Origin: Sarocladium kiliense
Taxonomy: Eukaryota > Ascomycota > Sordariomycetes > Hypocreales > Sarocladiaceae
DNA length: 64,000 nucleotides
Reading direction: 5' to 3'
NCBI GenBank assembly: GCA_030734395.1
Contig: JAUZTG010000034.1
Location: 1,612,001 to 1,676,000, forward strand
The position numbers were made by a program, and so were the translations under genes. Every line of letters starts with the position of its first letter. Position 1 is the first letter of the stretch. The notes beneath the pieces were generated by a model. The model saw only the letters and a list, made by a program, of their open reading frames with translations. It did no database searches and was not told the DNA's origin. Positions 1 through 11,400 of the stretch are shown one piece after another.

Positions 1-239
1 CCTTCAAGAAGAGAAGAATCATGCATGATACACAACTCAATGATTAGGTCTGTTCCAAGGGTTGCAATTGCAATTGAAAGACAAAGGCTATGTTCTATGG
101 GGGAGAAACCAGAAGGAAGCGCCAGATCTTTCTGAATCTGGTGAGAATTCGCCGAAACTCCACGATGATGCCTCGAGACCGTTTTGACCAGCAACAGAGA
201 AAACAATGAGGACGACAAGTGCAAGGACAATCCCTGTGC

Positions 240-1234
240 TTACCAAGCCAGCTCGTTGGTTAGAGTCAGCTTCTCCCTCTCGTCTTGACGGGGCTTCTTG
301 CTCTTGACCTTGTTCGCACGGCGCAGCTTCCTCTTCTTGCCAACCTTCTCATCCTCAGAGCTGTCATCCTCCTCATCCTCCTCCTCCTCCTCGGCCTCGC
401 TCTCGAGCCAGTCCTCCAGATCCTCAAGGTCATCTTCGCTCTCGCCAATGTCCGAGACGTACTCAACGGCCTTCTCAAGATCGTCCTCGTCGCTCTCGGC
501 CTCAACAACCTCCTCCTCCTCAGACTCGATGCCCTCATCCATGTCCTTGTCCCGTGCACCTTCGCCGTCGCGCTCCATGGCATTGAGAACCTTCTTCCAG
601 ATATCCTCGCTGACATTGAGGGGTTGATCTCCGTATGCTCCTTGCCTAAGTCTCTCTACTAGCTCTCTCTCAATGGTCTTCTCAAGCTTGGCAGCAGCCT
701 CGGCCTTCCTCTCGCGAGCAGTCTCCCTGTGCCTAATCTTTGGTGCCAGACGGGGCACAAGCTTCTCTCCAAGGCGTTCCTCCTCAGCAGCGATCCTGCG
801 CATACGGATCTGGACTTGTGTCAAGCGTGTGAGACGCTGCTTGCACTTGTGAATAAGGAATTTCGGCCAATAGATGAGACGAGAGTCGATCTGCTCAAGA
901 GCCTTTGTGTAGTTATTGGAGAGTTTGATACGCTCCCACATCTTGGAGGGCAGATGGGCACGCTCGATGGTCTTCATGTAGAGGTAGAGTGTGCCTTTCG
1001 TGGGGTGCTGGCGCACGGTGGCGTACCGCGAGTTCGCGAGAGGACATGACTGTCGGTTGCAGAAGCCGGTGACATTGTACTCGTTACGGCAGAAGTTTTG
1101 GCCTTTGTCAGTCCTGGGATAGTTGTAAGTAATTAGAGCATTGGTAGAAGGCCAGGATGAGATTGGTCGTACTTGAGCTTGAACGAGCAAAACTGCTGGT
1201 TGATGATTTGCCAAACGATCTCGTCGGATGCCAT
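240..1234 (-). CDS. MAK16: MAK16 ribosome biogenesis protein
   Basis: Nucleolar factor for 60S subunit assembly. Two exons, 1173-1234 and 240-1113, give 311 residues. The ATG at 1234 opens MASDEIVWQIINQQFCSFKL, the family's invariant start. A 59-nt GT-AG intron (1114-1172) restores the frame into TDKGQNFCRNEYNVTGFCNR. The N-terminal Cys-rich part (QFCSFK, NFCRNEY, CNRQSCPLAN) and the stretch around YLYMKTIERAHLP and KALEQIDSRLIYWP are typical of Mak16. The C-terminal third is very acidic (Glu/Asp/Ser runs) and ends in a basic KKRKLRR-type tail, as in nucleolar assembly factors. An open frame runs on upstream to 1514 but lacks an ATG; it is only intron and leader. Divergent from VPS55. Confidence 0.95.
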
Positions 1235-1813
1235 TTTGACGGTAGGCTTTTAGAACAAAGTAACCGAACCGGTAGAAGGAGAGGAAATGAGATCGATCGC
1301 AAGAGAAGATCGTTGCGGCGCCCCTGTTCTCGATTTCGGTATAATCGTCCTGCAAATGGTCGAGGCGTATGAAGCTTTGGCAGAGGTTCGCGGGGCCCAA
1401 CTTTTTTCGCCTGGAATTTTTCTGCAGTGGCAGGTCCCCAATCACCGCCCATCTGATTACTTGACCGCCTTCCGACTTAAGCGCGGCCCAGGAGCAACTA
1501 CCCTGGAGCTCCAAGCCGGCATCGGATTATTGCAGGCTCCGATCTGCCAACGCTGACGACACTCCCAGCCACGGGCTCAGTAGCGACGTAACAGCACCAC
1601 CACCACCTCCAAGGCAGCTCAGCTCGTGTGGAGGCGTAGCGCTTCAACTGTCAACCTGTCGACGATCTCTCTCCGCGCCAACCCTCCCCAGCGCCGCATC
1701 AATCACGCATCTCGCTGCGAGTGCTTTCCTACGATCTTGCACCGAATCCGATACACAATCAGTACTCTCCCTCTTCTCGTTCCGCGCAGCCGACCCGGCG
1801 CACTGCCGTCAAG
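1235..1813. promoter_or_regulatory. Shared spacer between MAK16 and VPS55
   Basis: 579 bp separate the two divergent start codons, so both promoters lie here. I see no clear TATA box. The VPS55 side is C/T-rich (ctccctcttctcg-like), typical of filamentous fungal 5' leaders. Confidence 0.5.
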
Positions 1814-2281
1814 ATGCCTACCGCCGGCCTCAAGACCATCATCGCCCTCTCCTTCGTCCTCGCAGTCGGCTTCCTTCTCGTCATTCTCTCTTGCGCCCTC
1901 TTCAAGGTGTACTACCCGCTCCTTGTTGTCGCCACCTATGTCCTCGCCCCCGTACCCAACTGGATCTGCGGACGTTGCGCGAACCCCGATGACTTCGTCG
2001 AGAGCTCCGGCGCTGCTATCCTGGACCTCGGGCGTTTCTTCACCGGCTTTTTCGTGGTGATGGGAATTGGTAAGTTGACGTTCTTTTGAGATGAAATGCG
2101 CTGCTGCAGCGCTCGTCTGTGCCTCGGAATTGCTAACACCTGCGCAGCATTGCCTGTTGTGCTCGCCCACTCCGACCTCATCCAAGTCGAAGCCATGATC
2201 ATGTCCATAATCGGCGGCCTCTTGATCTACGGGACCATCATCAGCTTTGGCATGTTCTTCCAGGAGGAGCATGAGTTCTGA
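1814..2281 (+). CDS. VPS55: Vps55-family endosomal membrane protein
   Basis: Small tetraspanning membrane protein of the Vps55/OB-RGRP (leptin-receptor overlapping transcript) family. In yeast it pairs with Vps68 for late endosome to vacuole sorting. Exons 1814-2069 and 2148-2281 give 129 residues, close to the usual 130-140. The GTAAGT...CAG intron joins VVMGI to ALPVVLAH in frame. Four hydrophobic segments are visible: TIIALSFVLAVGFLLVILSC, VYYPLLVVATYVLAPVPNWI, FFTGFFVVMGIALPVVLAH and IMSIIGGLLIYGTIISFGMF. Family signatures include the PxPNWIC loop and the FGMFF ending. Start chosen at the ATG after a C/T-rich leader. Confidence 0.93.
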
Positions 2282-2708
2282 TTAAGCGAGCGATCAGCTT
2301 GAAATCGGCAATTGTTCAAACGGGAATCTGGGCAGAACGATAGGAAAGACAATGGGAGGGCATATTGGACACGATGGAGGCTGTAAGATTTGCAACTGTA
2401 ATACACCAGGCTTGGGAGAAAGACAGTGGTGGCATGAGAGGCATTCTGGAGCGTCTGTGTTTGGGCATGCGGGTTTAACTAGAGAGCAAACTCTCATGAA
2501 GAATGAAGCTGCGCGGGACATTCTTGCCCGGCGTTCTTGATCTTATTCCTATTCTAACCCATCCTGTTTGTGAGCTTGCGCTCTCTATTGTTGTTGAAAT
2601 TGCTTCAGTCAAAACTCCGTTTCCCATGCGTTACGTTGAGGTCATTTCCAAATCCGAGTTCCAATCTCCCTCGGGGTCCTTATCAATCCAAAGCAGAAGT
2701 CAGAAACC
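2282..2708. other. Convergent intergenic region
   Basis: Space between the convergent 3' ends of VPS55 and the PABA synthase gene. It should hold both 3' UTRs; nothing else seen. Confidence 0.5.
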
Positions 2709-5417
2709 CTATGCCATGTCTCTGAAAACGCCCAGTGGCCCCTCAAGTTTCGTAAACATCTCCTCCCGCTCTCCATCAGCTGTGCTGAGAATGGTGACTG
2801 CACCACCGGCACCAATGTGCCAGACTTCCCGCGGAATGGTCTCACCAGGCTCTGGATCCGCCATCTCGTCGTCGTACCGGAACATGCTCCTGATAGTCAC
2901 GCTCCAGTCACCAGCTCCTGTAACATCCATATAGCCAACGACACCGGAGTAGAGACCCCTTGGCTGGTGCTCCTCAATTTCAGCAAGCAACTCACAACTC
3001 CTCTTCTTGGGAGCGCCTGTCATGCTCCCTGGCGGGAAAACGCTTCGAAGCACATCCAGTCCAGTCATAGCAACTGGCGATACTGGTGATGAACCCTGTG
3101 ACTGTGAATCGGCAAGATATCGGTTAAGACGACCCTGGATCCCGGTGACCATTGTAAACACCGTCGCATACTCCTCGATCTTGAATGGCTCCGGGACTGT
3201 AACCTGCCCATAGCCACAGACACGGTGGAGATCGTGGCGGACGAGGTCAACAATCATCAGGTTCTCGGCAATCTCCTTCGGCACCCGGAGCATCTTTTCT
3301 GCTTGTTCAAGCGTAGAGACCGCTTTGGACTTGCGGACAGTTCCTTTCATTGGGCGCATGGAACACAGGCCATCTGCAGTGTACTGAAGGAACCTCTCAG
3401 GCGAGCTACTCAGGAGCGTCGCCCCGCCTAGGCAGATGAAGGAGCCGAAAGGTGCTGGCTGTCTCGAGCGAAGTGTCTTGTAGATCTCCCAGGGGCTGCG
3501 TGTGCTGTAGGCGGAAGCTTGGCTATTAGGCCTCACTGCAAGGCTATCGACGCCATTCGTGTTGGGATGCTGTCCTGCATGCCCATTTGTATGTGCTGAC
3601 CCATTGGTGGTACCATTCGTACCGTCACGACTCTGGACCGCAGCAGCCCCTTTAGTGTGTCCGTTTGCAGGGTTGATGGCATCGCTCATGACAGGCCGAG
3701 TCATGATTGTCTGAGCTGTGAGACACAGTTCATAGGAGTTGCCCTCTGCGATCTCCCTTTGACATTGGCGGACCTTTTCTTCGTACACTGCCGGATCGGG
3801 AGTTCGAAGACGAAGACGAGAGCTTGCATCTTTCCCGTTGGGAGATGGTGTTACCTTGGGTCGTGAACCAACAATTCGTAATTCGTCCTGCAAGCGCCCC
3901 AGGGTCTGCTCAACCCATTTTGTGGCCTCATCTCTGCTACCCCAGGCTTGGATGTATGCTGTGCCAGCTTTGTGATCCAGCACAACACTGTGAGTTACCC
4001 AGGCCAGGCACAAGTCAGTGTGGTTGTCAGACCTGGACGCACGTGCTAGTTCAGGCGAGACTGTCTTGAGCCCCATCTCATAGCTCAAATAGCCCATGAA
4101 GCCTCCTTTGAAGTGGCCGTGCGGTTCTCCAGAACTGGTGATCAGGGTTCCGGCATCTGTGCAGCGCCGGGCTGACCAGAAATGGCTAATGACTTCCCAC
4201 GCCTGCAGGTCGCCAGTGAAGTTCAAGTCCACGAACTCGGCCGGAGTTTGTCCTGACTTGGGAACAAACATCCGAATTGATGGATTTGACTTAGCGACGT
4301 GTTCAAAGCGGATAGTGTTGTCGACACCGACTGCAACGATGCTCTGCGCAGCCAAGGGATCTTTGATCCTAGCACTAGACGCATCAAGGATAATGCGACT
4401 GTCGCTCGTCTCGCCCAAAATATCGGCAACGGTTGCTGCATCAGCCCCTTCTGGTAAATCCAATTGACTGCAGACATACTCTCTCGGAGCCGTCGCAGCC
4501 AGCTCTGGCCGATGCTTCTCCAGCCAGTCATCGGCAAAGCCAGTCCCGTGAGAACTGTGGCTCTCTGTGTAACCTGCAATCCTCTCCTCAATTGCCACGG
4601 GGAGTGTTCCGTGCCCTGAGTGTGAGCCGAGGCGTTCGACTGTGTTGCTTTGACGGCCTGCCTGTTTGCTCCAAGCCATTGCCTCCTTGTACCAGTTTTG
4701 GAGAACGCGGGCACTAGCTGGCTCAGTGCAGATAGACTCTGGATGGTACTGCAGTGCCCAAAAGGGCTTGGATCTGTGTTTGACTCCCATCAAGACGCGT
4801 TCGCTGTCGTTTGAGAGGTCAATGGTCGTCCATGCCAGGGGCTCAAGATCCGGAACGTCCGAGAAAGTCGCCCACTTCGCAGATGACCAGTCCTCCGCAG
4901 GGACATGGTCTTGTCCAATATCCGCGCAGAGGCTGTGATAGAGAGTCGCTTTGAAAGGTGGTACACCTTCGAAGATATCCTTCCTGACATCTTCTCCCTG
5001 CTGATCTTCTCGGTGCTCAATAGCTCGGATGATGCCGTGTTGACCCAGCTTCAACTTCCGAATCCGCCCGCCAAAGTGAGAAACCAGGCTCTGAAAACCT
5101 AAGCATACCCCCAATACTGGAATCATATTCTCATCCGACAGTGACCAGATCCGAGTGAAGGGTCCAACATCTTGAGGATTGAGCGGTGACCCTGGCCCCG
5201 GCCCACAGACAACGGCACTGAAGCCCTTCAAGTATTGGGCAAACACATCGTCATCGACTTCCGAAGCCGTCTGCTTATGCCCTGGGAGTGGATCGTGTAG
5301 GCTTTGAACGACGATCTGAGCATCCGGTCCAATAGGGAGGATCTCGGCCAGTAAGGATACGATGTTGTAGGTGAAGGAGTCATACGCATCGATGAAGAGG
5401 ATATCCTGGGCCGCCAT
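2709..5417 (-). CDS. Bifunctional para-aminobenzoate (ADC) synthase
   Basis: Makes 4-amino-4-deoxychorismate from chorismate and glutamine for folate synthesis. Intronless, 902 residues from the ATG at 5417 (MAAQDILFIDAYDSFTYNI). The N-terminal half is a class I glutamine amidotransferase: nucleophile Cys105 in GVCLGFQS, and His225/Glu227 in YHPESI. The C-terminal half is a chorismate-binding PabB domain with ELCLTAQT, PMKGT (Lys691, the residue that marks ADC synthase rather than TrpE), IVDLVRHDL and PPGSMTGAPK. An Asn/Gly/Thr-rich stretch of about 60 residues (about 576-639) interrupts the PabB domain between its early strand and PWEIYKTLR. The open frame extends 73 codons upstream of this ATG without homology to the family. 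Confidence 0.94.
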   Translation of the reverse strand: MAAQDILFIDAYDSFTYNIVSLLAEILPIGPDAQIVVQSLHDPLPGHKQTASEVDDDVFAQYLKGFSAVVCGPGPGSPLNPQDVGPFTRIWSLSDENMIPVLGVCLGFQSLVSHFGGRIRKLKLGQHGIIRAIEHREDQQGEDVRKDIFEGVPPFKATLYHSLCADIGQDHVPAEDWSSAKWATFSDVPDLEPLAWTTIDLSNDSERVLMGVKHRSKPFWALQYHPESICTEPASARVLQNWYKEAMAWSKQAGRQSNTVERLGSHSGHGTLPVAIEERIAGYTESHSSHGTGFADDWLEKHRPELAATAPREYVCSQLDLPEGADAATVADILGETSDSRIILDASSARIKDPLAAQSIVAVGVDNTIRFEHVAKSNPSIRMFVPKSGQTPAEFVDLNFTGDLQAWEVISHFWSARRCTDAGTLITSSGEPHGHFKGGFMGYLSYEMGLKTVSPELARASRSDNHTDLCLAWVTHSVVLDHKAGTAYIQAWGSRDEATKWVEQTLGRLQDELRIVGSRPKVTPSPNGKDASSRLRLRTPDPAVYEEKVRQCQREIAEGNSYELCLTAQTIMTRPVMSDAINPANGHTKGAAAVQSRDGTNGTTNGSAHTNGHAGQHPNTNGVDSLAVRPNSQASAYSTRSPWEIYKTLRSRQPAPFGSFICLGGATLLSSSPERFLQYTADGLCSMRPMKGTVRKSKAVSTLEQAEKMLRVPKEIAENLMIVDLVRHDLHRVCGYGQVTVPEPFKIEEYATVFTMVTGIQGRLNRYLADSQSQGSSPVSPVAMTGLDVLRSVFPPGSMTGAPKKRSCELLAEIEEHQPRGLYSGVVGYMDVTGAGDWSVTIRSMFRYDDEMADPEPGETIPREVWHIGAGGAVTILSTADGEREEMFTKLEGPLGVFRDMA

Positions 5418-6005
5418 GGCTGCTGCACATCCGCACCATAAATGGCATTCCCCTCTGATTTCCCGTCGATGAGTGGCCTTTAATTCCTGACCATGGCGTC
5501 GAATGCGGTACGTGAGGATGGCTGTCGCGACATGTCGGAATGAAAACCCTGAGTCGGAAAGGTTGATGGTGGTGTGGTTAGCCGCGAAAAGCCGCACCCG
5601 ATTATTTAGCAAGTGACAGTTCGGCTCAAGACACATGAAATGAGATGATGCGGACTCGACGCCACCAAATCATGGCTTGCCTCAGATTTGAGGCTACAGT
5701 CACTACAATTCACCGGTTCACAGCCGAGACGTCTCAGTAATAAAGCGACGGTAGCCTTTTTGCTGAGCTTGTGCGCAGCATGCACGGGGAGCTCTTCACG
5801 AGATCACTGGCAATATGATAACCCGTTATCATTTAAGGGATTTGTATTGTTACCCTCAGATATGCCTTGCTATTCCGACCAAGGCTTGTCGAAATAATTC
5901 GAATGGCGGGGAAAACAAAAGCAACAAGAAAGCGATCGCTAGTCCCGTCTATACACCCATTGCAGTCATGTCCAGAACGCCAAAGATCATCCCCCCAGCA
6001 AATCC
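5418..6005. other. Upstream region of PABA synthase
   Basis: Separates the start of the PABA synthase from the 3' end of the GT34 gene. Should hold a promoter and a 3' UTR. No conserved reading frame seen. Confidence 0.4.
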
Positions 6006-7106
6006 TCAAATCTGAACGTTCAGTAACGGATGCTTCATGTATCCAAGATCACGATAGTAGTGATCCAAGTCCTCATGGAAATGCATGTGCGTCCTCGTCA
6101 CCAGCATATCCATGAAACTCCTCTGCAGATCCTCCAAGGGGTCCCTCTGCTTCGGCCAGTCATGCCGGATGAAAACCCCAGCAGGCCCGTTCGCCTCTGG
6201 CATCCTCAGCGCAAGGATATCCGTGGTTTTGTTGTAGTCGTATCGGACGTACTCGCCGAACGCTCGCTGCTCGTGCGCCCAGTCGAACTTCCACTTGCTG
6301 CAGCCCTGCCATCGCTTGTCGTTCGGGCAGTCTTCGAGTTCGCGGAGGATTTCCTGCGTGCGATCGTTCTTCTGTGCAATGATGAAACCCGTGTTCAGGA
6401 GGACAAGACCTTTCGAGTCGCGGTTCGTTTTACTGTCCGGGTCTTTGGCCAGCGCCAGGGACGTGTCCTTGGTGACTCTCCAGTAATTCATAAGCCACTC
6501 GAGCGGCAAGTCCATATGGACAAAGCCAGCGTCGGCATCGAGAAAGACAACAATGTCGTATGACTTCACTGCCTCTCTGAGGACTGGTACCTTTGTCCAA
6601 GTCCCGAATCGATCTTTGAAATTAGGAGCGCGCACGAAGCGATAGTCGTATCCGTGGATCATCGCGTAGACCATGTGGCTCAGTCGACCGGCAGTCTTCT
6701 TCTCGATACTGTCTCGACGCATTCGGGTTTGGTTGAGCAAGTTGCCTTCGTCATGGGTGAACCGACTGTCGACATCCAAGATGAGCACCTTCTTGCCAAG
6801 CGGCTCCTTCCATATCGGTTCACCCTTTGGGAAATGGTGGTCATGCCCATCTGATGCTCTGTAGGTCTTTTCAGTAATTCCGTGAACCATAGGTCTCCAG
6901 AGATGGTAGAGGAGCCGGGCCGGGTCGTCAAGGACATGTGTTCTGTTGTATGGTCGCACAACCCTCAAAGGTGCCAGGGTCTCGTAGCGATACTGGCGCA
7001 TCACGGTACCGAGGAAACTGATCCCGAAGATGAAGAGAATGAATGACAAGCCAAGCATAACCCGCAAGGGGCTCATGGCCCCGTTGCGCAGTCTCGCAGC
7101 CAACAT
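6006..7106 (-). CDS. Family 34 glycosyltransferase (GMA12/MNN10-like)
   Basis: Predicted Golgi alpha-galactosyl/mannosyltransferase of the GT34 family (Gma12, Mnn10, Mnn11). A single exon of 366 residues starts at the ATG at 7106. A type II signal anchor is clear near residues 15-35 (VMLGLSFILFIFGISFLGTV), leaving a short basic cytosolic tail. The catalytic region includes KKVLILDVDSRF, the Asp190-Ala-Asp192 (DxD) metal-binding motif in VVFLDADAGF, and the LNTGFIIAQ segment typical of the family. It ends with HFHEDLDHYYRDLGYMKHP. A second ATG (residue 11) precedes the anchor and cannot be excluded. Donor and acceptor sugars cannot be told from sequence. Confidence 0.85.
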   Translation of the reverse strand: MLAARLRNGAMSPLRVMLGLSFILFIFGISFLGTVMRQYRYETLAPLRVVRPYNRTHVLDDPARLLYHLWRPMVHGITEKTYRASDGHDHHFPKGEPIWKEPLGKKVLILDVDSRFTHDEGNLLNQTRMRRDSIEKKTAGRLSHMVYAMIHGYDYRFVRAPNFKDRFGTWTKVPVLREAVKSYDIVVFLDADAGFVHMDLPLEWLMNYWRVTKDTSLALAKDPDSKTNRDSKGLVLLNTGFIIAQKNDRTQEILRELEDCPNDKRWQGCSKWKFDWAHEQRAFGEYVRYDYNKTTDILALRMPEANGPAGVFIRHDWPKQRDPLEDLQRSFMDMLVTRTHMHFHEDLDHYYRDLGYMKHPLLNVQI

Positions 7107-8448
7107 GCCGTATCAGTATCTCTCCAGTGAGGGTCCTTGAGACTGTCCAGTTCCGAAACAAGGGACGATTCTCCTTCCAAGTACTCGCATCCCAAGAAAC
7201 CATGAGAAGGAGATGCGACAGCCGTAGAAAATGAGGGTTGTGGATGTCTTGGGTTTCTTCAGAGTGAACGGGGGCGGGTCGTCCACAAAGCTTATACGCC
7301 GCCCACGCGTCATACTTTGCCCCGAAACAAAAGCGCAAGAGGGAGGGCCCGAGACTTTTTAGAAAAAGTGCTTCAATACGGGCTTGCAATAGAGTTTCTG
7401 GCCGGGTATCAGAGCCAAACATAGCTCAACTTTGCCCCAGGAGAGCCTAGCATCGAGGCTACCGCCTCCACAGTTGCCGAACATCCAGCTCTGTCACAGA
7501 GTCCAGACCCTTATCGGATGCTATTGCCGTACGCCCTGACGAATAGCTCGCTTGGAACCAAGAGATCAATAACATCAGGGGAAGCTTCCCTGCAAAGCAT
7601 TTTCCGATCGTCGTATCCCGCTCCTCCTACTTGACGTGAGGAATGATAGACCGCAGACCGGGGAAATAGCATTGCCTCCCCAGCACAACAGGGAAGACGG
7701 ATTGAAGGCTTTCTCAAAGGCCTCTGCCTTTTGACTAAGGCGTCGCGCGCTTGGAGGCAAAAAGCTATACTTCATGGCTGAATTCCAGTCACCAGCCAGG
7801 CCTTTTTTGGAACAGCGCCAACAATGCTTAATGGTGCCTCTCATGTGTCTACACTACCGAAAACAGCTTTTCCAGACGAGGCAGTAAACTCAGCACGGGG
7901 GACCGCTTTGGTTCACTGGGGATTTCTCGCTGCCAGGAACCCATCTCAGACATCTGCCGCCTTGGGTGTTTGTTGTTACAGTCAGAAATAGTGATGTCCA
8001 TGCGCATGCCATTCTCTACGGGAAAAGCACCCCGTAGCATGCCAAGCAAAGTGACAATGATCTGATGTCCACTTTTGATGGAGGCTAAGCTTTCAGCACG
8101 ACTGGACTAGCCGACGCCAGGTACTGAGACGGGACCCAATTCGGTTGAGACACAGAGCGACGTATGGCGTGGAGGCGCAGGCTCTGAGCGTAGAAACAAA
8201 TAGCTTGGGGGGTCGTCAGGGAGCTATTGCAGCGGATCACTGGCATTTTTGGATTGCCCACCTGTTTGCCGTGGAGCCGAGGAGGCCACCATCCCCTGCT
8301 GCCAAGTTTGGTTCCTGCAGGGAGGGAAAATGCCCAGCCAGGGTCTTGTCGATGCATTCTGGTCCAAAAAAGCTTGTGCTTGCTGATCATGATGGCCTTT
8401 GTTCACTGGAAGCTACTCTCACCAATTGCCACTCAGGGGTCTGTCTCA
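7107..8448. other. Intergenic, no gene seen
   Basis: About 1.3 kb upstream of the GT34 gene and downstream of TRS120. Reading frames are short, lack conserved motifs and do not splice into anything convincing. Confidence 0.4.
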
Positions 8449-11400
8449 TTACTCCTCCTGGTCCCGCACCATGACAATCACCGGGCGCCTCAAGTGCCAG
8501 ACGCGCCGTTCCTTTATCCCGAGCGCTGCATCCATCATTGTCTGGGTAGAGGTCTCTTCCGCCGTTTGTCCCATCTCCTGCTCTGCGTCATCTCTTGATG
8601 ACCAGACATTCACTTCCTCTACCGTCGCGGCGAGCTCAAATTGGCCTCTGCACAGCGGAGTCATCCCGACGATCAGCTCTGTCGAGCCCCGGGGAGGGAT
8701 CTCCGGTAGGAGTTGCTGCAGTGTCCCATTCCACGCCCACTTACGGGTGTAGTCCAGCGCGACGTTGAGTGGGCGGTGGCACAAGGCGGGTAATAGCCTG
8801 ACTAGGGGCACGATAGGCTGTGCGCTGCGATTCGTGACGTGCACCCTGACTTGCGTGCGTTCATCGACGGTCGCGACAGGCTGTGCCGAGGCCGCGTCAG
8901 GTGTGTCACCAACTGAAATGGCTATGCCAATTTCGTCCACCTTGATCGCTTCAATCATACGGGATGTTAGCCGAATGTTTCGAAGCTCAATCGCCCCGCT
9001 CCGCCTTGGTACTGCCGTGGTACGCCAGGTGGCCTTGAGCGAGTCCAGGATCTTCTCCCGATACCAGAACGATTCCCTGTTTGCTCGTTCGGTAGCCGGG
9101 GAGATCTTGCTGGAGCTCACAACAAATTGGCGGTTGCGCGACGGGTTTAGTGTCGGCACTGATTCATGTGGGTTCTCCAAATATACCTTTTTGACAGGCA
9201 TGATGACGCGGCAAGTATTTCCAGGCAGTACGTTTTCCTCCACGGCCATGTTGTCGGATCCCTCAATACGAATGGCCATCTGGCTTGGCCAAGCATTGCG
9301 GAGATCCATGGACAGGAGGCAATAATCATTCGACTTTGCGGAGGCCGCAGCACCCAAACGGTCCCACAATGCCTCGGGAATGGGTCCCGACAGGGGCAAT
9401 GCGTCGATTCTGGCAAGCTCGACGCTGGCATTGACTGTGACCATCAGGTCAACCGTGACCTGGCGTGTGTAGAATTGCTCCTTCAGCTCATCCTGTGGGA
9501 CGCCGAGGTACGTGTAGTCGACCTGGATAGCTGCGTGAGTAAGGCCAGGCTTGCCGAAAATCTCAAAGTCGAACGTTGCCTCTCCTCCGGGCGGTATGCT
9601 GCGACCTTGGTCGTTTCTGGGAAGACGCAGAGCTTGTTTTCTCGCCAAAATGAGCTCGTATTCATAAAGCTCCGCTGGCGTGGCATCACGTTTGCTGAGG
9701 GCAGCCTGAAGTGGCTCCTGGGTTGAGTCCTTGAAAGAGAATAGTAGGAAATCCACTGGGGTCGTTGACAAATTCTGAAGAGTCACAGAGAATATCTGTC
9801 TTTCGCCTTCCAGGATCATTACCGACGATTGTGGAAGTGTGGTCGACTTTACCACAACCAATGGCTGTGGTTGAATGACCTTCAGGCTCAGCGTCTCATT
9901 CTTGAGTGGAGGGTCAGAGTTCTGACGCGCCTCGATGTTCGCTTGCAGTCCATTCAGGCCCTTGGCTTTGACCTTGAGCTCTCTCCTCGGCACCCACGGC
10001 TGAGTGAAGATGGGGAATCTGCGCTCTCTGCAGCCCCTGATCTTGATAACTGCTCCGACAATGCTCACCGGCCCGGTCTCCTTCGGCCGACCTTTCAGGC
10101 GGAGGATTTGTGTTCGGTAAGGACCGATCATTGTGCTCTCAGGTATAGCTTCGAAGCCAAGACCTTCGGCATCCAGCCTTACTGATTCGACATCGACCTC
10201 GATATCGAAAGGGTTTTGCATCGTAATCTTGAACGTCGCGATCTCGTTTGCCACGAGGTTGTGCTCAATGGCAGCCTCTTCAGGCTTTTTCAAGAATGGA
10301 TTGTAAATAAAAGGGTTCACATCCTGTGAAGCTCGACTGGTCGTAGCGCCAGGAAGAACACTCTTCGCATGGGGGATTGGTATGCGCGTAGGCGGCAGCG
10401 CCTCCAATTGGATCCCACGCACGAGAAACTCATCCCAATACTCCGCAGCAAGGTGTGAAAGACCAAGCCTCTGAACAAGGCTCGATGTTCTGGAGATATT
10501 TGTGACCAAACGCATCTGCTCCTCTCGATGCAACGTAGATGATGCGTCTTCGCGCCGTGGGCCTGGAGCAATGCCTGAACCTGAACTGCGAAGCAAGTCG
10601 CTTGAGAATTGCAACACGCCGTTGAAATCGGGCAATGCCTCCGAAAAGTTGATGCACGCCCGGAGAATATTTAGCTTGATGCTTGGGAATCCGAAGAAAC
10701 GTGTGGCAGCTTGTGCTTTGATTCTCGCAATGACAGCCTCTGCCGAATCATCTTGATGCTTGGATCCCGGAGTAGAGGGTTTGACTGTCACATCATAGCG
10801 TACAACACCATAAGCTCTGCAAAGCAGTTCGAGGAAGGCTTCTATGCCCTGTTCAACATCTCCTTCGCTCAGGTCAAGGGCCACCGAGCCGTGACTTTCC
10901 CCTGGACCGGACGTCATGGAAACCAGGCCTGCTGCAGGATGCACGCCAGCATCTGCCGCGCCACGAGTTCTGGCCTCAACAAGACCACCAATGAGGACGG
11001 AGACAAGCTCGCGAATTACCATTGCCTTCTTGCGATGAAAACCAAGAGTCCCAAGAACGCTCGCTATGCCGCTCAAAATGGATGCCCGGTCCGCCGTAGT
11101 GAGGAGTTCTCCAGCTGACGAAGGAAAAGCTTTGAAAAGAAGGTTTGTGATTTGCTGCCTTGAAGGTGTAACGGAGAGGCGCGGTGATGTGCTCAGTCGC
11201 AAGCTCGACTCAGTTCCCAATACAAGCATTGCCAGACATGTCTCATTCAGAGAACCTTCGCAAAGATGTACAGCAGAGAGGATCTTCGAGAAACGAATAC
11301 TCGTCTCCGATAGTGGGAGCGGTGGCAAGCTCTCGGAAGAGATCCTAGAGTAGAGGCCCAGGATGCGCTCGAGCAATTCTGGAAGCATATTCTGAAGTCG

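Noticed and set aside
285..1049. Several plus-strand frames of 100-125 codons opposite MAK16
   Set aside because: They are antisense to a conserved gene and show Ser or Leu runs produced by its acidic codon repeats.
1626..2060. 144-codon plus-strand frame over VPS55
   Set aside because: Different frame from the conserved tetraspanning protein; composition is Ser/Pro/Arg noise.
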